Source: Bacteroidia bacterium | Lineage (GTDB): Bacteria > Bacteroidota > Bacteroidia > J057 | Assembly (NCBI GenBank): GCA_022760475.1 | Contig: JALEFZ010000049.1 | Location: 1 to 64,000 of the forward strand | Reading direction: 5' to 3' | DNA length: 64,000 bases | Shown: positions 52,772-60,630 of the stretch, in pieces | Layout of the letters: each line of letters starts with the position of its first letter | Numbering within the stretch: the first letter of the stretch is position 1 | Made by a program: the position numbers and the translations under genes | The notes under the pieces: generated by a model | What the model saw: only the letters and a program-made list of their open reading frames with translations | The model's database searches: none | What the model was told of the DNA's origin: nothing

Positions 52772-53383
52772 TTAGCCCTTCCTCAACATCTCAATCACAT
52801 AGTTCATGGTATCATTCAGAAGATGATCGTGATATTCTTCGGGAAACATCTTCATATGCCTATGCAACTTCAAGGTCACGATGCCATGAGCAAGCCCGTA
52901 TGAAATCATGACGATTTGCATGACGTCTTTATTGGGGAAATATTCTTTTTCTACACAATCAGTTACCGTATCAACCAGATATTTGAAAGTAAGAGCAGCA
53001 CATTCCCAGATATCTTCATCCTCTATGGTTCCCATTGGAGAATTGTCTACAAACATCAAGTTGTAAGCCTCCGGATTCTCAAATGCAAAGCGCATATAAG
53101 CCGTGCCCATGCTCTGCAACCTCTCTAATGGATCTTCTATTGACTGAAGTGCATCAAATCTGGCATTCAGCAAATTAAAGAACTCAGCATGAAGGGCATA
53201 GAAGATTTCATCCTTGTTCTTAAAATGAAGATATATGCTTCCAGGACTGTATTCTATCTCCCTTGCAATGTTCCTGATAGATGTTTTTTCAAAGCCATCC
53301 TTCACAAACATTTTCATCGCAGCGTCCAGTATCAACCGGCGCATCTCTTTTCTTTCTCGTTCTTTTCGTTCTGCGATTCCCAT
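52772..53383 (-). CDS. TetR/AcrR-family regulator of the efflux operon
   Basis: 203 residues from the ATG at 53383; upstream in-frame codons reach into operator 3 and do not fit the family. N-terminal HTH: RRLILDAAMKMFVKDGFEKTSIRNIAREIEYSPGSIYLHFKNKDEIFYAL (~15-64), the classical TetR DNA-binding domain. The C-terminal ligand domain has AYNLMFVDNSPMG and IVTLKLHRHMKMFPE. Encoded directly upstream of the efflux genes on the same strand. Palindromes in front of it (27-73 bp upstream) and of the efflux operon have the same core, so it probably represses itself and the pump. Confidence 0.9.
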   Translation of the reverse strand: MGIAERKERERKEMRRLILDAAMKMFVKDGFEKTSIRNIAREIEYSPGSIYLHFKNKDEIFYALHAEFFNLLNARFDALQSIEDPLERLQSMGTAYMRFAFENPEAYNLMFVDNSPMGTIEDEDIWECAALTFKYLVDTVTDCVEKEYFPNKDVMQIVMISYGLAHGIVTLKLHRHMKMFPEEYHDHLLNDTMNYVIEMLRKG

Positions 53384-53409
53384 ATCTTTTGCAATAGTAA
53401 CGAAATTTT

Positions 53410-53424
53410 CTGAACAGTGTTCAG
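53410..53424. promoter_or_regulatory. TetR operator 3 (upstream of tetR)
   Basis: Perfect palindrome CTGAACA-G-TGTTCAG, 27 bp upstream of the regulator's start. Confidence 0.75.
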
Positions 53425-53440
53425 GAAAATGGGATATTTT

Positions 53441-53455
53441 TTGAACACTGTTCAG
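53441..53455. promoter_or_regulatory. TetR operator 4 (upstream of tetR)
   Basis: TTGAACACTGTTCAG, 31 bp (about three helical turns) from operator 3, so the two lie on the same face of the DNA. Confidence 0.7.
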
Positions 53456-53475
53456 AAAATCCTGATTATTCCATA

Positions 53476-54990
53476 TCAATAGGTTGTGAATTTCCTTCCA
53501 AAATAGACCCAATTGATCTTATTCCACTCTTTGTTCAGCAAATTATCCTGCAACCAAAGGGCTTGTTTGATCGTGGTCATCCCCTTGCCATTAATGCGTA
53601 CAGGGTAATAGAAGTAATCTAACTCCTGTATCCATTCTGAAATTAGTTTGCCATTGTACTTGATTCCTAGTTCGTCCAGGTCTTTTATTTTCACACTCCA
53701 TAATCCTTCATCTGGAGCCATTCCATGGGGATCATTTCCAACAATTCCCAATGCTTCAGGGATAAAGGAGGTTTTCCCAGACTCATGAACCAACTTTCCA
53801 AAGAAGGTACATTTATCTGTCAAAATTGAAGAAGGTGCAAATTCTCCTTCATATTGGGTAAGAAGCATGTTGGAATCCAGTTCAAATACTTTTTTCATTC
53901 TTTTTATTTCGGTCTGGATTCTCTCAGGGCTAAATGGAGGTTCTGATTCAGGCTGAAATGGATGGTAAACTGGAATTTTCCCCCGCTCTCCCAGGAAATA
54001 AATGCTGTCCATCATTTGAGATAGAAAATTTTTGGTGGCCTTATATTGATTGGGGCTAAAGCTAAGGGAATCATCAGGAGTCATCTGGGTAGTTTCCAAG
54101 TCTAGGTAAAAGGAAACATCATTCATGGTCATTTTGTCCCTATTATGGTGGTCAAGGGTTATTTCTATCATGTATAATTCATAAGAAATCTCCTCCAGGA
54201 TGTATTCAACTTCCTCCTCAGAGGTGTGGGCAAGCGAGGTTTCGAAACCTCGAATGCTTTGGTATTTCCAATTTCCCGTCTCAGCATCCCTGATGTTGAT
54301 TAGACTGGCCCTGAACATTCGATCGTAGATAACTTTTTCTGCACTCGCTTCCAGGTAGCCCGGTACATCTCTTTGAAGCAACAAGTCGAGGGGAAGTTTT
54401 TCATTCTGGATGTCCAGATAAATCAGGGTACTGGAATTATTTTCTGCACTCCAATCATCTAATTGTAGGAGGAGGAGCTCCTGGTAAAAGAGTTTGTCTC
54501 TGCTCTTCAGGTCCCAACTTTCACGCAGTCCAAGTTTGATGTCAAAGACGTCCAGGTTTTCGAGGAGGATTGTATCTTCAATTTCTCGGGTTTTTGCCTC
54601 TGGGGATAAACGATAATTGTTGTCAGTCGGACTGTTTACAGGAAAAGGAATATCTGCGATATCAAACCTTTCTTCCAAGTAAGGCGAGCTCCTGGTAAAA
54701 AAATCGCGGAGGGCATGAGGGTGTAGCTTTGCTGTTAAGTCTTCATCCAGGTAGAATGAAATTTTTCCATTACGGTAAGACTGAATCAAAGATTCCCAAA
54801 AGGCTTGATTAGCTCGTGGATCGAAAGTGTATCCATACCCAAAATGCATATTGGGTTTTAAAGGATTTAACTTTAGCCAAACCTGATGCCTGTCTTTGAA
54901 TTTGGAATTGCTTTTTTGGGCATGAACAAGGGAAAAACCCAGACTTAAAAATAAGAGCTGAGTTATCAAGATATAAACTGTTTTTTTCAT
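53476..54990 (-). CDS. Exported protein, possibly GldN-like
   Basis: 504 residues with a signal peptide (ending VHAQ, ~25). It contains two segments that resemble the gliding/T9SS protein GldN: WESLIQSYRNGKISFYLDEDLTAKL (~65-90, compare the SGKITVY-type turn) and FDIKLGLRESWDLKSRDKLFYQELLLLQL (~150-178, compare the ...E-x-W-x-x-D... strand). The second half (~230-504) repeats a similar layout with EYILEEISYELYMIEITLD. Similarity is remote and I do not rename the gene. It could be an auxiliary T9SS or envelope protein. Confidence 0.6.
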   Translation of the reverse strand: MKKTVYILITQLLFLSLGFSLVHAQKSNSKFKDRHQVWLKLNPLKPNMHFGYGYTFDPRANQAFWESLIQSYRNGKISFYLDEDLTAKLHPHALRDFFTRSSPYLEERFDIADIPFPVNSPTDNNYRLSPEAKTREIEDTILLENLDVFDIKLGLRESWDLKSRDKLFYQELLLLQLDDWSAENNSSTLIYLDIQNEKLPLDLLLQRDVPGYLEASAEKVIYDRMFRASLINIRDAETGNWKYQSIRGFETSLAHTSEEEVEYILEEISYELYMIEITLDHHNRDKMTMNDVSFYLDLETTQMTPDDSLSFSPNQYKATKNFLSQMMDSIYFLGERGKIPVYHPFQPESEPPFSPERIQTEIKRMKKVFELDSNMLLTQYEGEFAPSSILTDKCTFFGKLVHESGKTSFIPEALGIVGNDPHGMAPDEGLWSVKIKDLDELGIKYNGKLISEWIQELDYFYYPVRINGKGMTTIKQALWLQDNLLNKEWNKINWVYFGRKFTTY

Positions 54991-55211
54991 TTTATATGTT
55001 TTTGTTCAGTAGATCGGGTTGAGAAGCCGAACCTGATTTCATTCTACTTTTATGGTCGTAATTTAGGACTTGTGATAACCAGAGCAGAATTTAAGAGGAA
55101 AAAATAAGCCGATTAGGTGGGGGAATATTGGCTGATTCTCAATAAGGAAATTGAAAGTCATGATCGAAATCGGTACTTTAAATGAATTAAATCAAGCCTA
55201 ATTTCATTGCT

Positions 55212-55751
55212 ATGAAGTACCTAATACCCCTCGCCATTATTTCAATCTTTTTGGCTGCTTGCCAGCCTGTTGAGGAGGAAGAAGTAATCATTGAACTCTC
55301 TTTCAAGAGCGATTTCGCTCCTGCTTGGGAAAGGTCAAAAATCTACACCCTGGCCCTGGCTGATTCCATGCCTGAGGAGTTATATAGCTACAAGCCTAGC
55401 AAAGACGTTTTCTCTTTCGGCAAACAATTAACCCACTGTATTGACTTTGCCACAGGACAATTGGTAGGAAATGGCCTTGCCAACGAGAGTCCTTTCAAAG
55501 GAAGAGATTGGGAAAGCCACAGCAAAGCTGAAATCAGGGCAGCCCTGGCGGAGATGTATGCTTGGGTTGATTCACTTTCGGAGGCTTTGCCTGATAGCGT
55601 ACTGGAAAAGGAAATAGACTATTTTGGCCAAACAGCTCCAGCCTGGAGGGTAATCGAAGCCATAGAAAACCATACCATACACCACAGGGGGCAGGCATTG
55701 GTGTACATGCGAATGAATGGAATTACACCTCCCGGCTACGCAGGATGGTAG
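55212..55751 (+). CDS. DinB-family lipoprotein
   Basis: 179 residues. Lipoprotein signal (MKYLIPLAIISIFLAAC, Cys17), then the DinB four-helix bundle. Metal histidines: FGKQLTHCIDFATG (~76-89) and ENHTIHHRGQALVYMRMNGITPPGYAGW described by its end (~150-179). The HHRGQ...PPGYAGW tail is characteristic of this subfamily. Exported DinB proteins of this kind are common in Bacteroidota, function unknown. Confidence 0.85.
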   Translation: MKYLIPLAIISIFLAACQPVEEEEVIIELSFKSDFAPAWERSKIYTLALADSMPEELYSYKPSKDVFSFGKQLTHCIDFATGQLVGNGLANESPFKGRDWESHSKAEIRAALAEMYAWVDSLSEALPDSVLEKEIDYFGQTAPAWRVIEAIENHTIHHRGQALVYMRMNGITPPGYAGW

Positions 55752-55761
55752 GTATCAGCTG

Positions 55762-56619
55762 TTATAGCAACAAAATAGGGGTTTGCCTGAATTCTACTGC
55801 GAGTGAATATCCCACAGAATGCATGGCCAATTGGGTGTCATCCTTGGTATTCATAACTAGAAGGTCTGTGGCATGCTCTGAAAGCAAGTCCCGGTAGGCA
55901 GAGATTAGATGTCCGAATTTAATGTAGGTCTCCACCTGGAGTTCTGGCCTTTTTTCCTTCAATACTTCCTGTACAGATTGAGCATAATGAATTGGATCAG
56001 CCAGTAATTGCTCCTTTAATTTTGTTTGTGCTACCTCCGTGGAGATGTCCGGAATCTTTGAGATGGCCTCCATGTAATAATCAAAGGTATCTTCATCTTC
56101 GATATGGACAAGGACCAGAGGCGCCTCTTTTACTGTGAATTTCAGCGCAAAATTAACCAATCGATTGTCCTCGATCAGATGCTCAGTAGCTACGAGTACT
56201 GCCCCCTCTTCCTTCAGAATGTTGTCCATGCTGAATAATTTCGGATGGGGAGTTACCAATAAGGGATAGCTGGTATCTTGCGAAAGCAGGTCTACATATG
56301 AACCAAGGCTTTTGTCAGGGCTGATGTCCTGCGCAAACAGCATCCTATAGGTAATCAACAAATCAGGTTTTTTGGACTTGATTCGCTCCTTCATCATTGG
56401 CCATGGGGAGTAATCATCCTTAGCCCAGATGTCAATATGGTAGGTATCCTTCCGAATGGTGGCTTGCAAGTAAGCCTGGATTTTTTTTCCGTACTCCTCA
56501 GCTTTATCTTTTTCCAGGTCAGTGATGACCAGGACATTGTTAATTTCAATGGGATTGTACTCAAAGCGATGCCTCAAGGCACGTCTAAATACCGATTCGA
56601 ATGAGCTTAAGTCGGACAT
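55762..56619 (-). CDS. Universal stress protein-like, two Usp-type halves
   Basis: 285 residues. Rossmann-like UspA halves: NNVLVITDLEKDKAEEYGKKIQAYL (~27-51) with KKPDLLITYRM, then APLVLVHIEDEDTFDYYMEAI (~165-186) ending SEHATDLLVMNTKDD (~250-263). The ATP-binding G-x2-G-x9-GS motif is not evident, so it may be a non-ATP-binding type. Stress-related cytoplasmic protein; 29 bp downstream of the DoxX gene stop on the same strand. Confidence 0.75.
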   Translation of the reverse strand: MSDLSSFESVFRRALRHRFEYNPIEINNVLVITDLEKDKAEEYGKKIQAYLQATIRKDTYHIDIWAKDDYSPWPMMKERIKSKKPDLLITYRMLFAQDISPDKSLGSYVDLLSQDTSYPLLVTPHPKLFSMDNILKEEGAVLVATEHLIEDNRLVNFALKFTVKEAPLVLVHIEDEDTFDYYMEAISKIPDISTEVAQTKLKEQLLADPIHYAQSVQEVLKEKRPELQVETYIKFGHLISAYRDLLSEHATDLLVMNTKDDTQLAMHSVGYSLAVEFRQTPILLL

Positions 56620-56648
56620 GAAGGATAATTTTCGATGAAAAAATAAAC

Positions 56649-57062
56649 CTACGCGCTGGGAGTTCTGTCTAGCAGTTCATCAACAGAAAACTTACCGCTT
56701 CCCAAAACAAAAATGGTCAAGAAGGGCATAAGATACATCATTGCCAATTCACGGCCATTGCCACCTACCCATGGAGTACCAGATTTCACAATAAATACAA
56801 CTATGAGAAAGAAAAGGATCATTGGCACAACAAAAAGTCTTGTACGGAATCCAATGGCTATCATGGCTGCACATATCACCTCTACAAATACTGCTATTCC
56901 AAGATTGAGTTTTGCAGGAAGGCCAAACAGGGTTGAAAACTTAATCTCTCCACCTTCGATAAACTTCATCAGTTTTGGCCATCCGTGGCCAAGCATCATG
57001 TACAATCCGAAACCTACACGAAGAATCAATGAAGCGAGATTTATGTTAAAAGGTCCTCTCAT
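56649..57062 (-). CDS. DoxX-family membrane protein
   Basis: 137 residues from the ATG at 57062 (an upstream start adds ten). Four membrane helices with family motifs ASLILRVGFGLYMMLGHGWPKL (~8-29), LGIAVFVEVICAAMIAIG (~50-67) and LAMMYLMPFLTIFVLG (~106-121). DoxX proteins relate to quinol oxidase subunits or redox homeostasis; function here is unknown. It lies between Bcp and the Usp-like gene, a possible oxidative-stress unit. Confidence 0.87.
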   Translation of the reverse strand: MRGPFNINLASLILRVGFGLYMMLGHGWPKLMKFIEGGEIKFSTLFGLPAKLNLGIAVFVEVICAAMIAIGFRTRLFVVPMILFFLIVVFIVKSGTPWVGGNGRELAMMYLMPFLTIFVLGSGKFSVDELLDRTPSA

Positions 57063-57090
57063 AGTTAGAAATTTGCCCGAAAATAAAAAC

Positions 57091-57122
57091 AAAAAAAGGA
57101 CTGCAGAAAATTTTTGCAGTCC
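57091..57122 (-). terminator. Intrinsic terminator of bcp
   Basis: On the minus strand, stem GGACTGCA / TGCAGTCC with a 9-base loop followed by seven T. It lies 35 bp beyond the bcp stop and upstream of the DoxX gene start. Confidence 0.8.
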
Positions 57123-57156
57123 ATTTTCAATTATTCTTGTAATATTTTATGATTTG

Positions 57157-57630
57157 CTAGGCAACTACTCCCAATAGTCTAAGGATTTGGTTGGCATGGT
57201 CTTTAGAAATTACCTTTTCTATCACATGGGTCACCTTCCCTTCTTCATCCAGCAAAAAGGTAGTCCTTAGTAGGCCCATATACGTTTTGCCGTACATGCT
57301 TTTCTCTCCCCAGGCACCAAATGCCTCTGTCAGTTGGTGCTCAGGATCAGACCACAGGTCAAAATTCAAGCTCTGCTTATTGATGAAATTGGTCAAAGAC
57401 CTTGGCTTGTCAGGGCTCACCCCTACGATGGCATATCCCAGATCTCTCAACTTGTCGTATCCGTCCCTTAGGCTACAAGCTTCTTTGGTGCAAGAGGGAG
57501 TGTTTGCTTTTGGGTAAAAATAAACAATGACCTTCTGTCCTTTCAGTTGTCCAAGGGAGACTTCTTCACCACCTTGGTTTTGTAAAACAATGTCCTGAGG
57601 AGCTAGTGAGCCAATTTCCAAAAATGCCAT
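57157..57630 (-). CDS. bcp: Thioredoxin-dependent thiol peroxidase (peroxiredoxin Q/Bcp)
   Basis: 157 residues. Reduces hydrogen peroxide and organic hydroperoxides, then is regenerated by thioredoxin. VIVYFYPKANTPSCTKEACSLRD (~34-56) holds the peroxidatic Cys47 and resolving Cys52 (C-x4-C, typical of the Q group); the usual PxxxTPGCTxE reads NTPSCTKE here. Arg and Trp positions of the active site are present. Own terminator follows. Confidence 0.93.
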   Translation of the reverse strand: MAFLEIGSLAPQDIVLQNQGGEEVSLGQLKGQKVIVYFYPKANTPSCTKEACSLRDGYDKLRDLGYAIVGVSPDKPRSLTNFINKQSLNFDLWSDPEHQLTEAFGAWGEKSMYGKTYMGLLRTTFLLDEEGKVTHVIEKVISKDHANQILRLLGVVA

Positions 57631-57802
57631 ATATACTTTTTTTTTATGAACAGATGTTTGGCCAAATTGTTATGAGCGATTTCTTTCTCTGGACTAGAGA
57701 TGTGTAGGGGATAATGTGAGAAAAAGTTAATTTTTGGGTGTAACTAATTGTTTATCAGTAGTTTTTTTGCGGAAAATTTACAACTGATTGTTTGGTGAAA
57801 TT

Positions 57803-58062
57803 TATTTAGTTAACCCAAGTTGCCAGTTTAAGGTACCCAAAGGGTAAATGCCATTTCAATCCATGCCCAGCTGTCGCTTCGAATGGAACAAGTCATCTCG
57901 AACTTTAGTTAGAGATCTATTCAATAGGGTGAGTAGATTTCTCGCTTAAGCTCAAACATGACAGCCTGGCTTGCTCGGACTGGCACCTTAGGTTTTCTGG
58001 TTATGACAAACTTGTCACTAAGCAAATAAAAGCATGTAGGACAACTGTTCACTTGGGTAAAG
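57803..58062 (-). repeat. MITE-like intergenic repeat, copy 3 (full length, inverted)
   Basis: About 260 bp in the opposite orientation to copies 1 and 2. Ends TTAACCCAAGTTGCCAGTTT (57810-57829) and the inverted ACTGTTCACTTGGGTAAAG (58045-58063). The core GAGATCTATTCAATAGGG, TTTCTCGCTTAAGC and GGTAAATGCCATTTCAATCC are the reverse complement of the other copies. It occupies most of the 577-bp gap 57631-58207; no gene is seen there. Confidence 0.75.
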
Positions 58063-58207
58063 TAGTGTAATGATTTTTGTCATCTTTTGTGTAAAGGTAT
58101 GATTATCAGTTGTATGGATAGGGGCGCATATGATAACCTGAAATGACAATTTGGAGTAAATTAAATATATACTTTGCAAATCGTATACTTTTCAAACAGC
58201 CAACCTT

Positions 58208-59263
58208 ATGAAGAAACACTTAATTGTATTCCTTGGTCTTTTGCTGCCCAGCCTTTGCGCAATTGGACAAATTAATAACAATCCTCGAGAACCCATTTAT
58301 CCATCTGATTTGAGGGATGAGATAGTGCGAAAATTTACTTCTATCGCATTCACCCAGGAGCAAAGGAAATTGATTGAAGGCAGGACTTTTAATTTCAAAT
58401 TTGACACAGAAAAGTCTGGTCAGGCGGTTTTGCTTGAAGTCGTAGGACTAAATGATTCAGCTCTAATTACTTTATTTAAAAACAAAGCCAAAAGCCTGAC
58501 CCCATTTGATTTGGCTGCAAGAAACTTTATACCGGTAAGGTCAAAGTTCTCCATTAAAGTTTTTTTTCAACGTGCTGGTAGTAGTGAAGGCTGGTTTGGC
58601 CTTACTCCTGAATATGATTTTTTCGAAAATGATGTAGAAGATTTTAAGGAAATCAAAAAATCAGGTGCAAGAGCTGATTTTCTTTTGAGTGGAGTAGGGA
58701 TTCAACCTTTAGGTACACCCATGGAGCATTTGACATTTGGTGGTGGATTCAGGGGGGAATTATCTGGAACAAGCAGAAAGGGTTTTACTTTCGGAGGACA
58801 GATGGTTCTAGCCCAAAACAACATTCAACGCAATTATCCGGAATTTTCAAGTAATCGATCCGCGGCAGTTGCTAATTCATTCTTGGGTGGAATATTTTTG
58901 GGCAAGCGATATAATAACTTCAATTATCAATTTGACTTGTCTCTTGCTGAGCAGGATTTAACACAAAGAAGGTCAAGTGTAGGTCGCAGCGATCCAAGTG
59001 TAGAACGTTTTGTCGGGTGGAGCATCGGAGCATCAATCAATCTTTTTCAGCAGCTTGGAAAAGAGGTTGTTCCCCTGAATCATGATCCCCTTGTAGGTGA
59101 AATCCCTGATTATCCCCAGCTTGCAGCCCATAAGTTTAATGTCAATTTGGGAATCAGATACATCCATTATCCAGTTCCAAGTGCACGTGGTATAACCGCT
59201 GAAATCGGGATTGGATATAGGCTTACATATTATGGGGTTTCTGCTTACAAACTAAAAGATTAA
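58208..59263 (+). CDS. Exported hypothetical protein, paralogue 1
   Basis: 351 residues with a signal peptide (ending CAIGQ, ~22). Two parts: an N-terminal TonB-C-like alpha/beta domain (~30-125: GRTFNFKFDTEKSGQAVLLEVVGLND, FIPVRSKFSIKVFFQ) and a C-terminal beta-barrel-like outer-membrane or porin-type domain (~130-350) with GLTPEYDFFENDVEDFKEIKKSGARADFLLSG and a final aromatic-rich strand (LTYYGVSAYKL). Same domain order as the next gene, so a tandem duplication. Function unknown. Confidence 0.7.
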   Translation: MKKHLIVFLGLLLPSLCAIGQINNNPREPIYPSDLRDEIVRKFTSIAFTQEQRKLIEGRTFNFKFDTEKSGQAVLLEVVGLNDSALITLFKNKAKSLTPFDLAARNFIPVRSKFSIKVFFQRAGSSEGWFGLTPEYDFFENDVEDFKEIKKSGARADFLLSGVGIQPLGTPMEHLTFGGGFRGELSGTSRKGFTFGGQMVLAQNNIQRNYPEFSSNRSAAVANSFLGGIFLGKRYNNFNYQFDLSLAEQDLTQRRSSVGRSDPSVERFVGWSIGASINLFQQLGKEVVPLNHDPLVGEIPDYPQLAAHKFNVNLGIRYIHYPVPSARGITAEIGIGYRLTYYGVSAYKLKD

Positions 59264-59430
59264 GAGGCTGTTTGAATTTATAATTATCATTTTACGGGTA
59301 GGATTTTAAGGTTCTGTGGAAGTGATTTTTTTGAGTTTTAGTGGGGCTAAAGCGACAAAAAATTATAGACTCAGGTTCTTAATAGTCAACTGTAAACGAT
59401 AAGAATAAATCTTAAACAGAGTTTCTAATT
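59264..59430 (+). repeat. Second dispersed element, full copy with inverted ends
   Basis: Begins directly after the TAA of the upstream gene. The end GAGGCTGTTTGAATTTAT (59264-59281) is the inverted, imperfect match of ATAAATCTTAAACAGAGTTTC (59405-59425 region). The right part (59367-59430) matches 19414-19480. Likely a small mobile or structured element. It occupies most of the 207-bp gap up to the next gene. Confidence 0.55.
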
Positions 59431-59476
59431 ATTTTTCCTCTCTCATTTCAAATTCAAACAGTACAACCAATTGAAT

Positions 59477-60568
59477 ATGAAAAGAATTATTCAGCTATTT
59501 TTACTCCTGATTGTCCTTGGAAGCTATTTGCAAGCACAGGTCAGGGAGGATTATCAAAAGTATGCCAGGCCTTCGGTAGATGAAAATATCATTTCTGCCC
59601 GATTCAAATTGATACCCTTTTCCAAGGCAGAAATGGTACACCTTCAAGGTTCTATAGTTAGCCTGACATTTGATCTGGACGAGAAAGGAAAAGCTAGCCT
59701 AAGAGAAGTTGTTGGGGTCAGAAAGTCTCCTTCAGATCCCAGCCTGAAAAAAGGCATCATAGAAAAGTTCAGAGCAAAAACGCTAGAGTTAAATAATTTT
59801 CAGCCTAAAATTGAGGAATGGTTACCCGTGAAATCCACCTATACCATGGACATACGCTTCCCAAGGCCGCGCAAGGAAACTAACTGGTATGGCTTGAAAT
59901 GGGAGGATCAGTTTTACCGTCGATATGGTACAGGAAAACAAAATACTGTGGATGATTTCGAGTATATAAAAAAATCAAGAAGGAGGGGGGATATTGCCAT
60001 TGGCATGGTTGGAAATCGTGTGCTTGGTTCTGCTTCGGATAATTTACTTATGGGCGGAGGTTTTAGGATGGATTTCACGATAGGTACCACAGGTGGGAAC
60101 TACCTGGGTATATTTGGGAATTTGATTGATAACAACTTCGTAAGGGACTACGATGAGTTTACAGGCTCTCAAAGCTTCTCTCTTGCAAGAACATCTACAA
60201 CTGGCCTCACAGGAGGAAGGTGGTTTAATAACATGAGTGTACAGCTGGAGGTTGGATTTGCTAGTCAGACACTCATTGATAGAAGTAAGGATGCGGCTGA
60301 AGAGGAAAGTTCGCTGGATCTTGATGGATGGACATCAGGCGTGGTGGTCAATTATCCAATTAAGATAGGGAAAGAATCTATTGGCATAGATGATGGTTGG
60401 ACAAATGACCCGCCATCTTTAACACAAATTTATGCCAATGTCCATCTTGGGGTCAGGTATATGGACTTTTCATTGGATGAAGCCAGCGGTTTTACTGTTG
60501 AGTTGGGCTTGAGCCTTAGAATTGGAATGTTTGGAATTCAGTCATACCAGCTGAAGGCGAGAAAATAA
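59477..60568 (+). CDS. Exported hypothetical protein, paralogue 2
   Basis: 363 residues from the ATG at 59477. Signal peptide ending SYLQAQ (~22). It mirrors the upstream paralogue: TonB-C-like domain (~35-130: SIVSLTFDLDEKGKASLREVVGV, WLPVKSTYTMDIRF) then a beta-barrel-like part (GLKWEDQFYRRYGT..., MGGGFRMDFTIGTTGGNYLGIFG, and a final LRIGMFGIQSYQL). Cell-envelope location is likely. Clearly diverged from paralogue 1, so the duplication is old. Confidence 0.7.
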   Translation: MKRIIQLFLLLIVLGSYLQAQVREDYQKYARPSVDENIISARFKLIPFSKAEMVHLQGSIVSLTFDLDEKGKASLREVVGVRKSPSDPSLKKGIIEKFRAKTLELNNFQPKIEEWLPVKSTYTMDIRFPRPRKETNWYGLKWEDQFYRRYGTGKQNTVDDFEYIKKSRRRGDIAIGMVGNRVLGSASDNLLMGGGFRMDFTIGTTGGNYLGIFGNLIDNNFVRDYDEFTGSQSFSLARTSTTGLTGGRWFNNMSVQLEVGFASQTLIDRSKDAAEEESSLDLDGWTSGVVVNYPIKIGKESIGIDDGWTNDPPSLTQIYANVHLGVRYMDFSLDEASGFTVELGLSLRIGMFGIQSYQLKARK

Positions 60569-60574
60569 AGAAAA

Positions 60575-60607
60575 CCCTTCCTAGGTCAAAAGCTTACCCA
60601 GGAAGGG
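60575..60607. terminator. Bidirectional terminator
   Basis: Stem CCCTTCCT / AGGAAGGG with a 17-base loop between the convergent stops at 60568 and 60631; short T runs on both sides (CTTTAT on plus, TTTTCTTT on minus). Confidence 0.65.
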
Positions 60608-60630
60608 CTTTATATTTGATAAGAAAGACT

